Assembly (NCBI GenBank): GCA_025024175.1
Contig: QCXZ01000001.1
Span: forward strand, 25,910,942-25,974,941
Source: Rhyzopertha dominica
Lineage: Eukaryota; Arthropoda; Insecta; Coleoptera; Bostrichidae
Length of the DNA stretch: 64,000 nucleotides
Reading direction: 5' to 3'
In this document: one piece after another, positions 40,575 to 50,605 of the stretch
Layout of the letters: each line of letters opens with the position of its first letter
Position numbering within the stretch: the stretch's first letter is position 1
Notes under the pieces: generated by a model
Told to the model about the DNA's origin: nothing
What the model saw: the letters and a program-made list of their open reading frames with translations, nothing else
Databases searched by the model: none
Made by a program: the position numbers and the translations under genes

Positions 40575-41172
40575 AAGGCTGTTGAAAATAGTACCNTAGA
40601 CACGTTTTCAAACATTCCCAAAAAAATAGAAATCTAGAGGGTTTAAATCAGGCGATCTTGCCCTTTTCTCCCCATCTACGTGGAAAAGTTCGGTATAAAT
40701 GCACTCTAACGGCAATTGAAAATGAACGGGAGCACATTCTTGGAGGAACCACATTTGTTGCCTTTTGTCCAAAGTAGTGTCGTCGAAAAAATCACCCATT
40801 CTGCAGAAAGTTTACCTAAGCAGCGCCTGCTAATCAGTTTGGTAAAACAACAGGACCTAGAAACCTGTCGCCTACAATACTCATCCAAATGTTCAATGAA
40901 AAAATGTGTATTATATCCAGATTCCATTAGAGCATTAAATTTTGGTAGGCACAAACATGCGTATTGTGAAAATTAAGAAAAAAGGGGTCTTCAGCATTAT
41001 TGCTTATCAATGTACTTCATGATAATGTCGATTTAATGTCTGCACATGGTGCGGATAAAGCAGCTGTTCGTGGATAATTCTCCAAACAAGGGGAGCAGAC
41101 CTTAGCTGATATTCTTAGGACACTCGTTCCATGATTATGCACTGTCCATGCTAAAATTTCTTCTTCTGCTCT
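40575..41172 (-). pseudogene. Tc1/mariner-type transposase relic
   Basis: Reading down from 41,172: EEEILAWTVHNHGTSVLRIS, a frameshift, WRIIHEQLLYPHHVQ (end of the DNA-binding region), a poorly preserved middle, then GPVVLPN, a stop, LAGAA, VNFLQNG, a frameshift, DTTLDKRQQMWFLQECAPVH and RARSPDLNPLDFYFFGNV. The second-Asp motif HDGAPxHF has become QECAPVHF, so the catalytic Asp is lost. The third block (SPDLNPLDF) is intact. It is the same broad family as the intact transposase at 45,107-46,258 but a distinct, much older copy, with stops and at least three frameshifts. Confidence 0.8.
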
Positions 41173-41869
41173 GGGACCTTGCTCTTCCGGATAAGTAACA
41201 TTGTTTGCTCAAAGAACCGGTATCACGCAATCATTGGTAAATTTGTCTAAACATACGATGAAAAGGACCCTGGCGATTTAAATAAGCCATAACGACGTAG
41301 CGCTTTAGTGGCAATGCGTTTATGGCTATTTATAGCCATACCAAACGAAAACTTGGCACTGACAATAGTCAAATACTTAATATTGATTTCACAAAACATC
41401 AGCCAACTATGAGAAGAAAATACAAGTTCTTGCAAAAAAAGGAAGTAGCGAAAGAATAATCTTAAATGCGTATTTGCGTTTCGTCAGTCTTTTGTTTATA
41501 CTAGTATAAAGTCTCTTATAGTTCTTCAAAGAAAGAAAATCTTCAGGGGAAACCTTCTCCTGATTTTCTTCCGGATTTGAGAATCAGAATAATTTAGACG
41601 TCTTTGCAACTACCAGAAAAGTGAAGTTGCAAATAGTAGGTATGGCATTGAAGGTTTAATATTTTTCTAATATTTCTAGGTAATAAGATTTTGCAGAAAT
41701 CAGTTGCCTTTTTTCGAGAAGGCTCTCTTTTTCTTCTCTATCATTTCTGGTTCATGTGTTATTATAATTTTTGATTAGATGATTGTAATGTTGAGGCCTC
41801 TGAAGACGCCGTAGTTGTTGTTGGCCCAAGACTCTGTAAGTACTTTTGAACACCTTAGTTTTCTTCTTC
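41173..41869. other. non-coding stretch
   Basis: No supported feature. The first 100 bp may be the eroded 5' part of the neighbouring transposon, but I cannot align it to a family. Confidence 0.4.
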
Positions 41870-42136
41870 CTATATTACATCTTTCAGTTCTTCAACTGCT
41901 TCTTTTCTGTTTTTTTGTGCAAGAAGGCTAACCTTCATCAACCATTTTGCTTTTAAAAAAACCAGTAAGTGTGGATTATCAGGAAAATAAATATGCAATA
42001 AAAATTTGTCGCGGCTAATATGATTATATATAATCTTTCCTCGATAAGTTTCTTTATCGACGTCAATAGCGATTCGATAAACTTTCGCCAATACTTGATC
42101 ACATATATTCAGTGGGACAGAACTAATTGTTTGCAA
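41870..42136 (-). CDS. unrecognised ORF, possible exon
   Basis: A minus-strand frame of 88 codons with no upstream ATG; an in-frame stop lies just before it. It contains PLNICDQVLAKVYRIAIDVD and ends in KNRKEAVEELKDVI. An acceptor-like CAATTAG lies close to the start and a GAT|GTAATA donor-like site close to the stop, so an internal exon is conceivable. Its amino-acid make-up is protein-like, but I know no matching family. It may equally be part of an old element. Confidence 0.25.
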   Translation of the reverse strand: MQTISSVPLNICDQVLAKVYRIAIDVDKETYRGKIIYNHISRDKFLLHIYFPDNPHLLVFLKAKWLMKVSLLAQKNRKEAVEELKDVI

Positions 42137-44205
42137 TTAGCCGTGTTTCCATAAGTGTTAATTGTTAATGTTAACATAGGTGAGAGGTTATTTAGGGTTT
42201 TATAAATTTAAGGCAACCTCTTAGGTATGTTGATCTTGCTTATCTCATAAATGGTAATGCGACCTCGGCAATAAACTTGTTGCATTGCAGCCGACTTTTA
42301 CCACTTTCAACGGTAAAACAGCTTAGCGTTAATTGCAACGCCCGCATTTTCAACCCGTTTAGTGCCTAAGAAAGTGGTCCAGCGAAGTGTTCATTTTATC
42401 ACGTCTTACTTGGGAGCGTATTAACTGAAGATGAAATACCAAAGCAAATCCATTTTCCGATTATGTTTTCTAAACGTGTAACATCACATTTCAGTACATA
42501 TAACTGTATACGAATCTTCCAGGCGGTGCAGGATTTGGAAAGTAGGTAATTTGCGTAAATACTTAATTACCTACCTATTTGATTTAGTGGGCAGTGTTTG
42601 GTAAAAGTTCTGCTAAGGAAGACGATAAATTAAAGCTTTTGAGCGTAAATTCCTTTTCTGTCTGCAAACTAGTTGCGTAACTCGAACTGTATATGCATCT
42701 GGGCCATGTGAACTGAAGGGTGTATAGTGTCAACCACATCAAACGGGCAGTCTGAATTGTGTACATTTTCTATGCCAAACAAAAGTGTTTTGTGAGAACT
42801 GTGTCGATTCAAGACGCTGTGAACCGTGCTGTCAGGTTGAAAAATGCTTGCAGACAAGGACGTTTGTATTCAATACTCTTATTTCTCGGCACAGAATGAT
42901 AGGAATTAGACTCATTGCAGTAACAGGTCGATGACTCCATTATAAAGCCTCAGCGCTAATTGGCTGAACAAATCAATAATAGTTGTATGATTTGAAAAGG
43001 AAGAGGTGGTCCAGTAATGGGTAGATGTCAAAATATTTTACTGCCGTAGGTTTTTGCACTTCTGGGAATTACCGTATTAAGTCAGCAATGATGTGAATAT
43101 AGTAAAGTAAATCCCTCCATTCTCCGAAATCTTCAATATTTTATGAGGTGTTTTAAAGTGCTAAATCACATAACCCCCGTATCGAAGTATCGTTTGTTCG
43201 CATAAAATATATCGATGTTTATTTGAGATATAACGATATATAAATTTTAGGCAGTATCTTGTTTTTAATTGTACAATTACAAAATCAGTGTTCCCCTCCC
43301 CGGTTGTTTTTCCCTGCCCCCTTCTAGCTTGTGAGCTGGCGATGCCCTAGTATTCTTCTCCATATCTTTGTGCTTCCAATCCTTGATACAAATGCATTTT
43401 AAGTACTATGTATCCTGACCCATCTAACCAGAGCTTTCTCCTTCCAACCATATATTGTTCTTAAAATCTTTCTTTCTAGTATTCTTTCAATTTTTCTTAG
43501 TATTATAATTATAATTTCGGCTGCATACACCGTGACCAGCCTTGCAATCGTCTATATACAATTTGGCTGTGTTTGATACTTTTACTTCCACATGTTGGAT
43601 GGGAAGTATTGTATCGCGAAAAAAATTTTCAAAAATTTTTATTTGCTCATTCGCTTTAAAATGGTCGAAAACGCAGAAAAACAAAATTTGAGCAAAAACA
43701 AATTTCTTGTCTGTGTGTCCGTGTGTCTGTGGTTTTGTTTGTATACACGATAACTTTCGAAAGACTTAATATATGAACTTGAAATTTGGCAAACCTATAA
43801 ATCTCAACTACCCAAAGCGACCNATCGTNTGTGGGGTAAGTAGGGTGCCGGGAAGGGGGCGAAATTGGGGGGTAACTACCCTTTTTGCAAATTTTTATTT
43901 TTTAATTTTTTTCCGTTTTAGTATGTGATTAGTAGTATAACTGCAAGTATTATTCGTTCTTATAAATTTTCGGTGCAGCAAACGCTTTAGAAGATATTAG
44001 CAAAAAAGCGTCACTTAAAGAAAACTGTTTTTCCTAAATATCTCCGAATATATTTAATATATTCAAAAAACCATCAGATAGGAAATAAAATTTCTCACAA
44101 AAAGTGTCTTAGAAAGATTATCCAAAATTTTGACATTTTCGCAATATTTCCAAAAAATCTATTTTTGACCCTGCTCGTACGATTTTTTTTTAAATTTTGG
44201 TATTA
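42137..44205. other. non-coding; older repeat interrupted on the right
   Basis: A small perfect hairpin (GTAGGTAATT/AATTACCTAC) lies at 42,542-42,574. From about 43,560 the sequence looks like a dispersed repeat with a GTCTGTGTGTCCGTGTGTCT string at 43,711-43,730. It runs up to the intact transposon and appears to resume after it at 46,791, so the transposon seems to have inserted into this older repeat. I cannot classify the repeat. Confidence 0.45.
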
Positions 44206-44690
44206 TACAGGGTGTCCCTGAACATGTGGGCAATATCTCGGGATCTGATAGCCGAGCTAAAAACATCACTATTTTACAGTATAACTTTTTTTGATATATC
44301 GTTCGCCTACTGAGATATTCACCCCTAAAGCTCCTTTGGAAAAAGTGGTTTCTCCGAAATATCTTTTATACCGCTTGATATAATTTGATGAAATTTTCGC
44401 CATTAATATTTAAAATGGAGGCGGTTAGAATAGTGCAGACACAGTTTTTGTAATTGCACGGGGAAGTTGGGGGTAAACTACCCTTCACCGTTTTTTTCTC
44501 TTAATTTTAAGGCGGGTAAGATTTTTTCCCCGAAATAGGCGTTTTTCAATTCTCCCAAACCTAAGAAGAAAAAAAGGTACTCTTTATTCATTACCCTAAA
44601 GTTAACCGTTTTCGAGAAAAATGTGCTTGAATAACATGGTTCACATTTTCGCTTGCGCCCACACGAGCAATTTGATTTTTATAGTAGGCG
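44206..44690. repeat. left terminal inverted repeat (485 bp)
   Basis: It begins TATACAGGGTGTCCC and ends ATAGTAGGCG. It is matched over its full length and without gaps by the inverse of 46,306-46,790. Differences are scattered single bases, with small clusters near positions 95, 330 and 420 of the repeat. Confidence 0.93.
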
Positions 44691-45106
44691 TACTGAACAA
44701 CACTTTTAGGCCGTTGTTGTAGGAAAAAAAAACTAGAAATACTAAAATGGAATACATACTAGCTAAAATAGACTATTTTCAAAAAGAAATCAAGTTTTAA
44801 ATGTTATTACAAGCATTATTGTAAATAGCGAATGGCATAGGTAAACTACTAAAGTATTTTATGACAGTCCAGGCACAATAATCTTTTAGACATTTAATTA
44901 GAACTTATTTTCAAATATTACTTTGACCAACATTTAAGTGTAGTGCAGTGGAGACAGAAAATCAATTGCATTGGGCTTTGCATATTTTTCAGGGGGAGGG
45001 GGTCAAATGCGAATTTTCCACATTTAATTATTGTATTTATTAAATAATTACATAAATATAACATTACGAGGAACACTTAAAAACTACATGGAGCTACAAA
45101 AAAAAA

Positions 45107-46258
45107 TTAAGAAGCTTCAACATGAGCTCCTCCAACTTCAATGCATTTTCGGGCCCGACGAATTAAAGACTGCCGGATTCTCCAAAACACGGCAGCGTTA
45201 TTACGTATTTCATCACAGTAAAATACTATACGTTCTATTAGATTATCCCTCGTTTCTACAGGAGTAGAGTAAACTAAGTTTTTCAGGTGCCCCCACAAAT
45301 AGAAATCGAGAGGGTTAAAATCTGGCGATCGAGGAGGCCAAGCAACAGGTCCTCCTCGACCTATCCATCGATTTGGATACGCATTATTTAAAAATTGTCG
45401 CACAGCAATACTAAAGTGGGGTGGTGCGCCATCATGCATGAACCACATGTTTCTTCTGGTTGCTAATGGAACGTCTTCTAAAAGCTGTTGTAAGTTATTT
45501 TGAAGGAACTGCAAATAGAGTTCCCCATTTAATCTTGGAGGTGGCACATATGGTCCTATTAAATGGTCCCCTATGATTCCCGCCCAAACATTAACAGACT
45601 GAAACTGGAACTGGTGTCTTGCAACCACTGTGGAATTAGGGTTTTCGTCCGCCCAAACATGTAAATTGTGTGAATTTATTACACCGTTTTTCGTGAAACC
45701 AGCCTCATCTGAATAAAGAATCGAACTAATAAAATCCCTGTTATTTGTGTGCTGTTCTAAGACCCAATTTGAAAATTCCACTCTAGCAGGAAAATCTTCA
45801 TGACTTAGAGCATGTACCTTTTGAACATGAAAAGGGTGCAATAATTGTTCTTGAAAAATTCTGGAAATAGTGTTTTTGGACACATTGTGTTGCACCGCAA
45901 GTTTTCTAATACTATTGGTAGGATCCGCAGCCACGCTATCCAAAACGTTCTCCTCTAGGACCACTNTGCGTACTCTTCTTTGGACGCCACCGTTCAAGCT
46001 ATCTTTTACAAATTTTCCTAATAATTACAAATTGATATAAACATGCCTTTATGGATAATTTTATGTCCCACCTGTCTCCCTTAAACGTCTATCAACCCGT
46101 TCAAAAGTTTTCCGATCAGGAATCCTGCGGTCAGGAAATCGTTCTGCGTACAACCTCACAGCTTCTGTACTATTACCAAGGGCTAGACCATACACTAAAT
46201 GCATGTCAGCATATTCAGGAAATGAATATTCCATTTTAAAATGATTGTTGGATAACAA
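45107..46258 (-). CDS. DDE transposase, DD41D type, two exons
   Basis: Cuts and joins the ends of the element at 44,206-46,790 in the nucleus. Exon 1 is 46,258-46,072 and exon 2 is 46,017-45,107; joined they give 365 residues. Residues about 9-62 form a DUF4817-type N-terminus (YADMHLVYGLA, ERFPDRRIPDRKTFERV). Residues 96-120 form a second helix-turn-helix (IRKLAVQHNVSKNTISRIF). The catalytic Asp residues are D166 (SDEAGFT), D258 (MHDGAPPHF) and D300 (SPDFNPLDFY). There are 41 residues between the second and third, the spacing described for a separate Tc1/mariner branch (rosa/Visitor type). WAGIIG and GPYV are also present. One ambiguous base affects one codon near residue 80. A second ATG at codon 9 could be the true start. 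Confidence 0.9.
46018..46071 (-). other. 54-nt intron in the transposase gene
   Basis: Without splicing, exon 1 runs into a TAA after RLRETGGT. Removing GTGGGAC...TTATTAG (54 nt, GT-AG) gives RLRETGKFVKDSLNGG in one frame, which restores the usual RLRETG-to-basic-linker order of this family. The donor context is ACAG|GTGGGA and the acceptor is TTATTAG|G. The intron length is typical of small insect introns. Confidence 0.8.
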
Positions 46259-46305
46259 TCACACCAGGAAAATTAAATGGAGTGACAGCTAATAATATTT
46301 TTTAG

Positions 46306-46790
46306 CGCCTACTATAAAAATTAAATTGCTCGTGTGGACGCAAGTGAAAATGTGAACCATGTAATTCAACAGCATTTTTCTCGAAAACGGTTAACATTAG
46401 GGTAATGAATAAAGAGTACCTTTTTTTCTTCTTAAGTTTGATAGAATTGAAGAACGCCTATTTCGGGGAAAAAATCTTACCCGCCTTAAAATTAAGAGAA
46501 AAAACCGGTGAAGGGTAGTTTACCCCCAACTTCCCCGTGCAGTTACAAAAACTGTGTCTGCACTATTCTAACCGCCTGCATTATAAATATTAATGGCGAA
46601 AATTTCATCAAATTATATCAGGCGGTATAAAAGATATTTCGGAGAAACCAATTTTTTCAAAAGAGCTTTAGGGGTGAATATCTCAGTAGGCGGACGTAAT
46701 ATCAAAAAAAGTTATACTGTAAAATAGTGATGTTTTTAGCTCAGCTATCAGATCCCGAGATATTGCCCACATGTTCAGGGACACCCTGTA
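46306..46790. repeat. right terminal inverted repeat (485 bp)
   Basis: Begins CGCCTACTAT and ends ACACCCTGTA. It is the inverse of 44,206-44,690. The transposase start codon lies 47 bp inside its inner edge, so the repeat probably also holds the transposase promoter. Confidence 0.93.
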
Positions 46791-49700
46791 TAGAAAATCA
46801 AATTTCTGATCAGAAAGCACTCTTGTAATTCTTTTGTTAAGTTAATAATTTTCGAGTTAATTGCAAAAACCCGATTTTAAAAATTTATATATTTTATATT
46901 ATTATATATCACGAGGACTGTTTGTCTTAGAAAAAATGTGTAGAGAGAAAAAATGCCCAAAACCTGATTACTAATCGTATAGTATAATAAATAAAAACGT
47001 AAATGTAATTTTGACAATTGGATGTGGAAGTACTGATTCAATTTGCAGCGGTTTTTTACTTGTCAATATCACCTTGTCTTGGAATGCTGTGTTATTGATT
47101 GCCAATTTACTCATGTGAAAAAGGGTTCAAAACGTATTGCAATAATTTAGTTCAGCATCTGATAACAGATGGCATCAGCATACCAAGTTACGTCAGATTT
47201 GGAGATTTTGACGCTTGTAGGTTGTCACTTGTCAGGTTGTGTAACTGTCAACAGGCGCGTGGTAGAACGTGAAGTTTCAAGTAAATTATATATGTATTTC
47301 ATGGGCGGACGGACACTGCAGAAAACTAAAACGAAACAAACTAATACCAAAGTGAAACTTGCCTTATAAGGAACAAAATATTGAAACAAAAGCAAGGTTG
47401 AACGAATTAACCAACACATGATGGAAATTATTAGAGAAATTGATTTGGAGTGTAATTTAGAGCAATTCTATGTAATTGCTTGGAACAAAACTAGGGGATA
47501 TTTAAAAATCAAAATATTGACGTTTCGGTGATGTACCTGGGATTAGTATTGACTTCTAGCGACCGTTTATCAAGCAAAATTTTGCAAAAGATTTTGACAC
47601 AAAAATGGTGGAGAGCTGAGATAGCAGTGTTTGAGGTATCTTGGTTATTGCTAACAGTTTCTCCTTTATTTTTATCCAGTGATGTAAGTAAAGGACTTAT
47701 TTATATTCTGTTTTATTTGATGAACGCGTTTATTTCCTTTAAACTTAATTTGTTCTCTACTTTTATTATTTATTAGTTTGTTCAAAAAATAATGTGGGTT
47801 TTTGACTTTGAAATTTAAAATCATATATTGTAAATTGAAACAAAATATGGATGATCGAATCGGTGCTTTTTGCTAACGATACTATACATCGTAACCTGTA
47901 CTTTAAAATGACGTAATATTGTTAGAAAAATAAAAAAATGTCACGGCAAAATAACCACGAATAAAAAGTATTATTTTTTAACAACCCCCCCTTTGCTACT
48001 ACCTACTACGTCATCCGTATACCTTCTGTCTTGATGGATTCTTCGTTTCTTGTTATACGTTGTGAGATTAGATTTAGTAATATTGCTGATAGTGCCTCTC
48101 CTTTTTATTTTCAATCCTTCGGTTAATTACTTCTTTGTTTTTATAGATAATTCTAATGAAGTGCTAATCTTTTTTTTTCTTAACAGTTGTTCCTTAGGTA
48201 AAAAAAACTGTGATTGAAATATACCAGCAATATGCATGCATACTCCTATTTTTGGCGGGCCTTCAATATGTTGTAAAATACGCTAAATATGCCGTGACAT
48301 GTTTTTTCTTTATTCAGTACATGAGAGAAAGAGTACAACAGCCAGAACGAACGAACCATCTGTTATCTTCATATGTGCTGTACCATTATTAGAGAGACAA
48401 TTTAGGACTGAACGGCTATAGGAATGTATTTCTGGCAAGAAACCAAAAATTCTTAAACAAGGATTTTGTGTAATAAAAAAAGGCATAAACGGTAAGTTAC
48501 AAAAGGATTTGTTTACTATCAGATATTTTGCATCAATTAGTAATAGTCGAATTTCTATTATCTGTTCACAGTGCTGGCATACAATTTATTATCTTTAGGG
48601 TGTACCTAATTGTTGAAGGATATTTTTTCAAGTGTCTGTCATTTTAAGATAGGTATAGAGCATAGTTATGAGTCCTGTATTTGTTAAGATTTTTTTCTCA
48701 AACTTATCATTACCGTGAATGCAGCTTTCTTCAGTAGGACGAGTGTTGTATAAGGTTAAACTTGAGCAAAGAAATTAATATACATAGTTTGCCTTTTCAA
48801 TTCAAATCAATTATCTGCCTTTAACAACATACTAAAATTTCTTTTTTAACACTAAGGGTTGGTGATTAAGGGCAATCACGGAAGATTGTGCCGTCTTCAT
48901 CCTTGCTCATTCATGTTCGTTGAATGGGTATGTTAGCAAAGATGCACTTTTTCTGTAAATTATTAAAATCAAGGTTGTTCAATTATTTCAACAATTGAAG
49001 TATTTATTTACTCCACATATGCTACGCTAGGCTAGGCGATATTCTCCAAGATACAGAATACCTCAATTAAATGGAAAACTTAATTNGATGTAATTCAACA
49101 ACTCACCACGTGCATGGTGAGTGCAAATGGAAATTAAACCATTACTGCAGGCTGAACGCTTCTTATCATACCGACAATGTATTGTCTTGTCCTGCACCCG
49201 GTTAGCTTTTGATAAATCGCAGGTATTTATAAGTAGTACCTCCCAACATGGCAGGTCATGAAAGTCTCGGATACCCCGTTTTTCTTCTATGAATTAGTTA
49301 CGCGTATTCCCATAATTACTCCACATTTCCTGGAACGTGTTGCATTACCAGTGCACTGTTGGTTTCGTTTAGCTTCCCGAAGCACATTGTTGGTTACGTG
49401 AGTGAGGTCGCACGAAGATACGATCTGCGTAATGTATATCGCTCACGGAGCCACACATCCTAGCAGGTGTAAATTCTGAAGTCGTCAGTGTGTAAATCAT
49501 TCGCTTTGCATTACAATTATGCACAGATATCGGTTTTTGTCATTATTCATGCGTGATGGATGCTTGTAATTAGATGCAATGAGCATGCGATATGCAGCTT
49601 TCTTCACATTAGTCCTGTCGCCGAAGTGTCCCGTTTGAATAATCGTGGCGATAATGGTTTTTGTAGTTATCGATCCCAAGGCCGTTTTAATAGCTTTCTA

Positions 49701-50058
49701 AACGATGGCAATGGGCTTACCTTTCGGTTTTTTGCGATGAGTACCCAGAGACAAATAAAATAATATAGAGTAATCATAGGGTGCAGTACAAAATTCGTTA
49801 TTTACTTATGTAAGATTTTGTAAAAAAAAACGTCCAACAGATCTATTTTGATTTTTAAATTGCCATATTTTGGCACTAAAAATTCGTTGACATCAATCAT
49901 TTATAATGGCAACGCTGCAGCTTTTATTCACTTTTAATTTCTCTTCTTTTTTCATTTCTGCCGTTTCACTTCGGAAATAAAATTACTATTTCTTGAAAAA
50001 TATTTAAATAACAACAAATTTCGACAAACGGCAAACAAGGAAATTGCATTCAACCAAG
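46791..50058. other. non-coding; repeat flank then possible regulatory block
   Basis: The first 200 bp continue the older repeat split by the transposon. A GAAACGTC-type string on the minus strand at about 47,521-47,530 resembles an eroded Penelope hammerhead end. The block at about 49,130-49,760 is GC-richer and holds paired octamer/homeodomain-like words, TTTGCATTA and AATTATGCA at 49,505-49,523 and TAATTAG at 49,567-49,573. No gene is supported. Confidence 0.4.
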
Positions 50059-50605
50059 GTGTTCAAATTACCAACCGTCAATTATCTGTCACTGGCCCAG
50101 ACTTGTATAAACGTTTTGAACATGTCGTTTGATCACTTCTGGACTAATCTGCACCATTTCACTGCGGATTTATTTAAATTGCCTATCTAGTTTTATAAGA
50201 TAAACCTTCGATTTTAACTAATCCCACAAAATAAAATACAGAGATAGTCAGGAGAAGGCAGTAAGCATTTCAAAGGTCCTGGAATTGCTGGAAACCAGTG
50301 TCCTCACAAGGAAAATAATCATTTTTGTTATTTGGAAAAATATCTATCAATGCTGGTATCCGTTCAAGCCTTAAAAAATCTACTTAGCCAGCGGCAGATA
50401 GTTCTTTAAAAAAACGGGACCCCAGGAAACGCCGCCCAATAATCCCAGTCCACATATGTAACTTGCCGTTTCTTTGATTGTGCACTTTTTTGGTGCAATT
50501 AGGTATTTCTCTGGACAAATAGTGATGTTTATGACGGGTAGTGACAGTCACCAGAAGACATATTTTACAAATGTCATCCACAAGAAAATATGTTGATCGG
50601 TTTTT
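50059..50605 (-). pseudogene. Tc1/mariner-type transposase relic, catalytic part
   Basis: Reading down from 50,605: ICLLVTVTTRHKHHYLSREI (the block after the first Asp), then NCTKKVHNQRNGKLHMWTGI and IGRRFLGSRFFKELSAAG, a stop, VDFLRLERIPALIDIFPNNK, a poorly preserved second-Asp region, then LYFILWD (remnant of the PLDFxLWG block), LKSKVYLI and the C-terminal ISPEVIKRHVQNVYTSLGQ. The order and spacing match intact insect transposases of this group. Several stops and frameshifts are present, and the second and third Asp are not identifiable. The DNA-binding half is missing or beyond recognition. It is a dead copy. Confidence 0.75.

Larger units (their letters stand above)
44206..46790 (-). mobile_element. 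near-intact DD41D Tc1/mariner-like transposon
   Basis: A 2,585-bp DNA transposon made of two 485-bp terminal inverted repeats around one intron-containing transposase gene on the minus strand. The ends read TACAGGGTGTCCC going inward on both sides. They sit in TA dinucleotides (44,204-44,205 and 46,791-46,792, or one step inward), as expected for TA target duplication. By my count the repeats differ at roughly two dozen positions. The transposase has no stop or frameshift. This is by far the youngest-looking mobile element in the window and could have been active recently. Terminal repeats this long are unusual for the superfamily. Confidence 0.9.
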
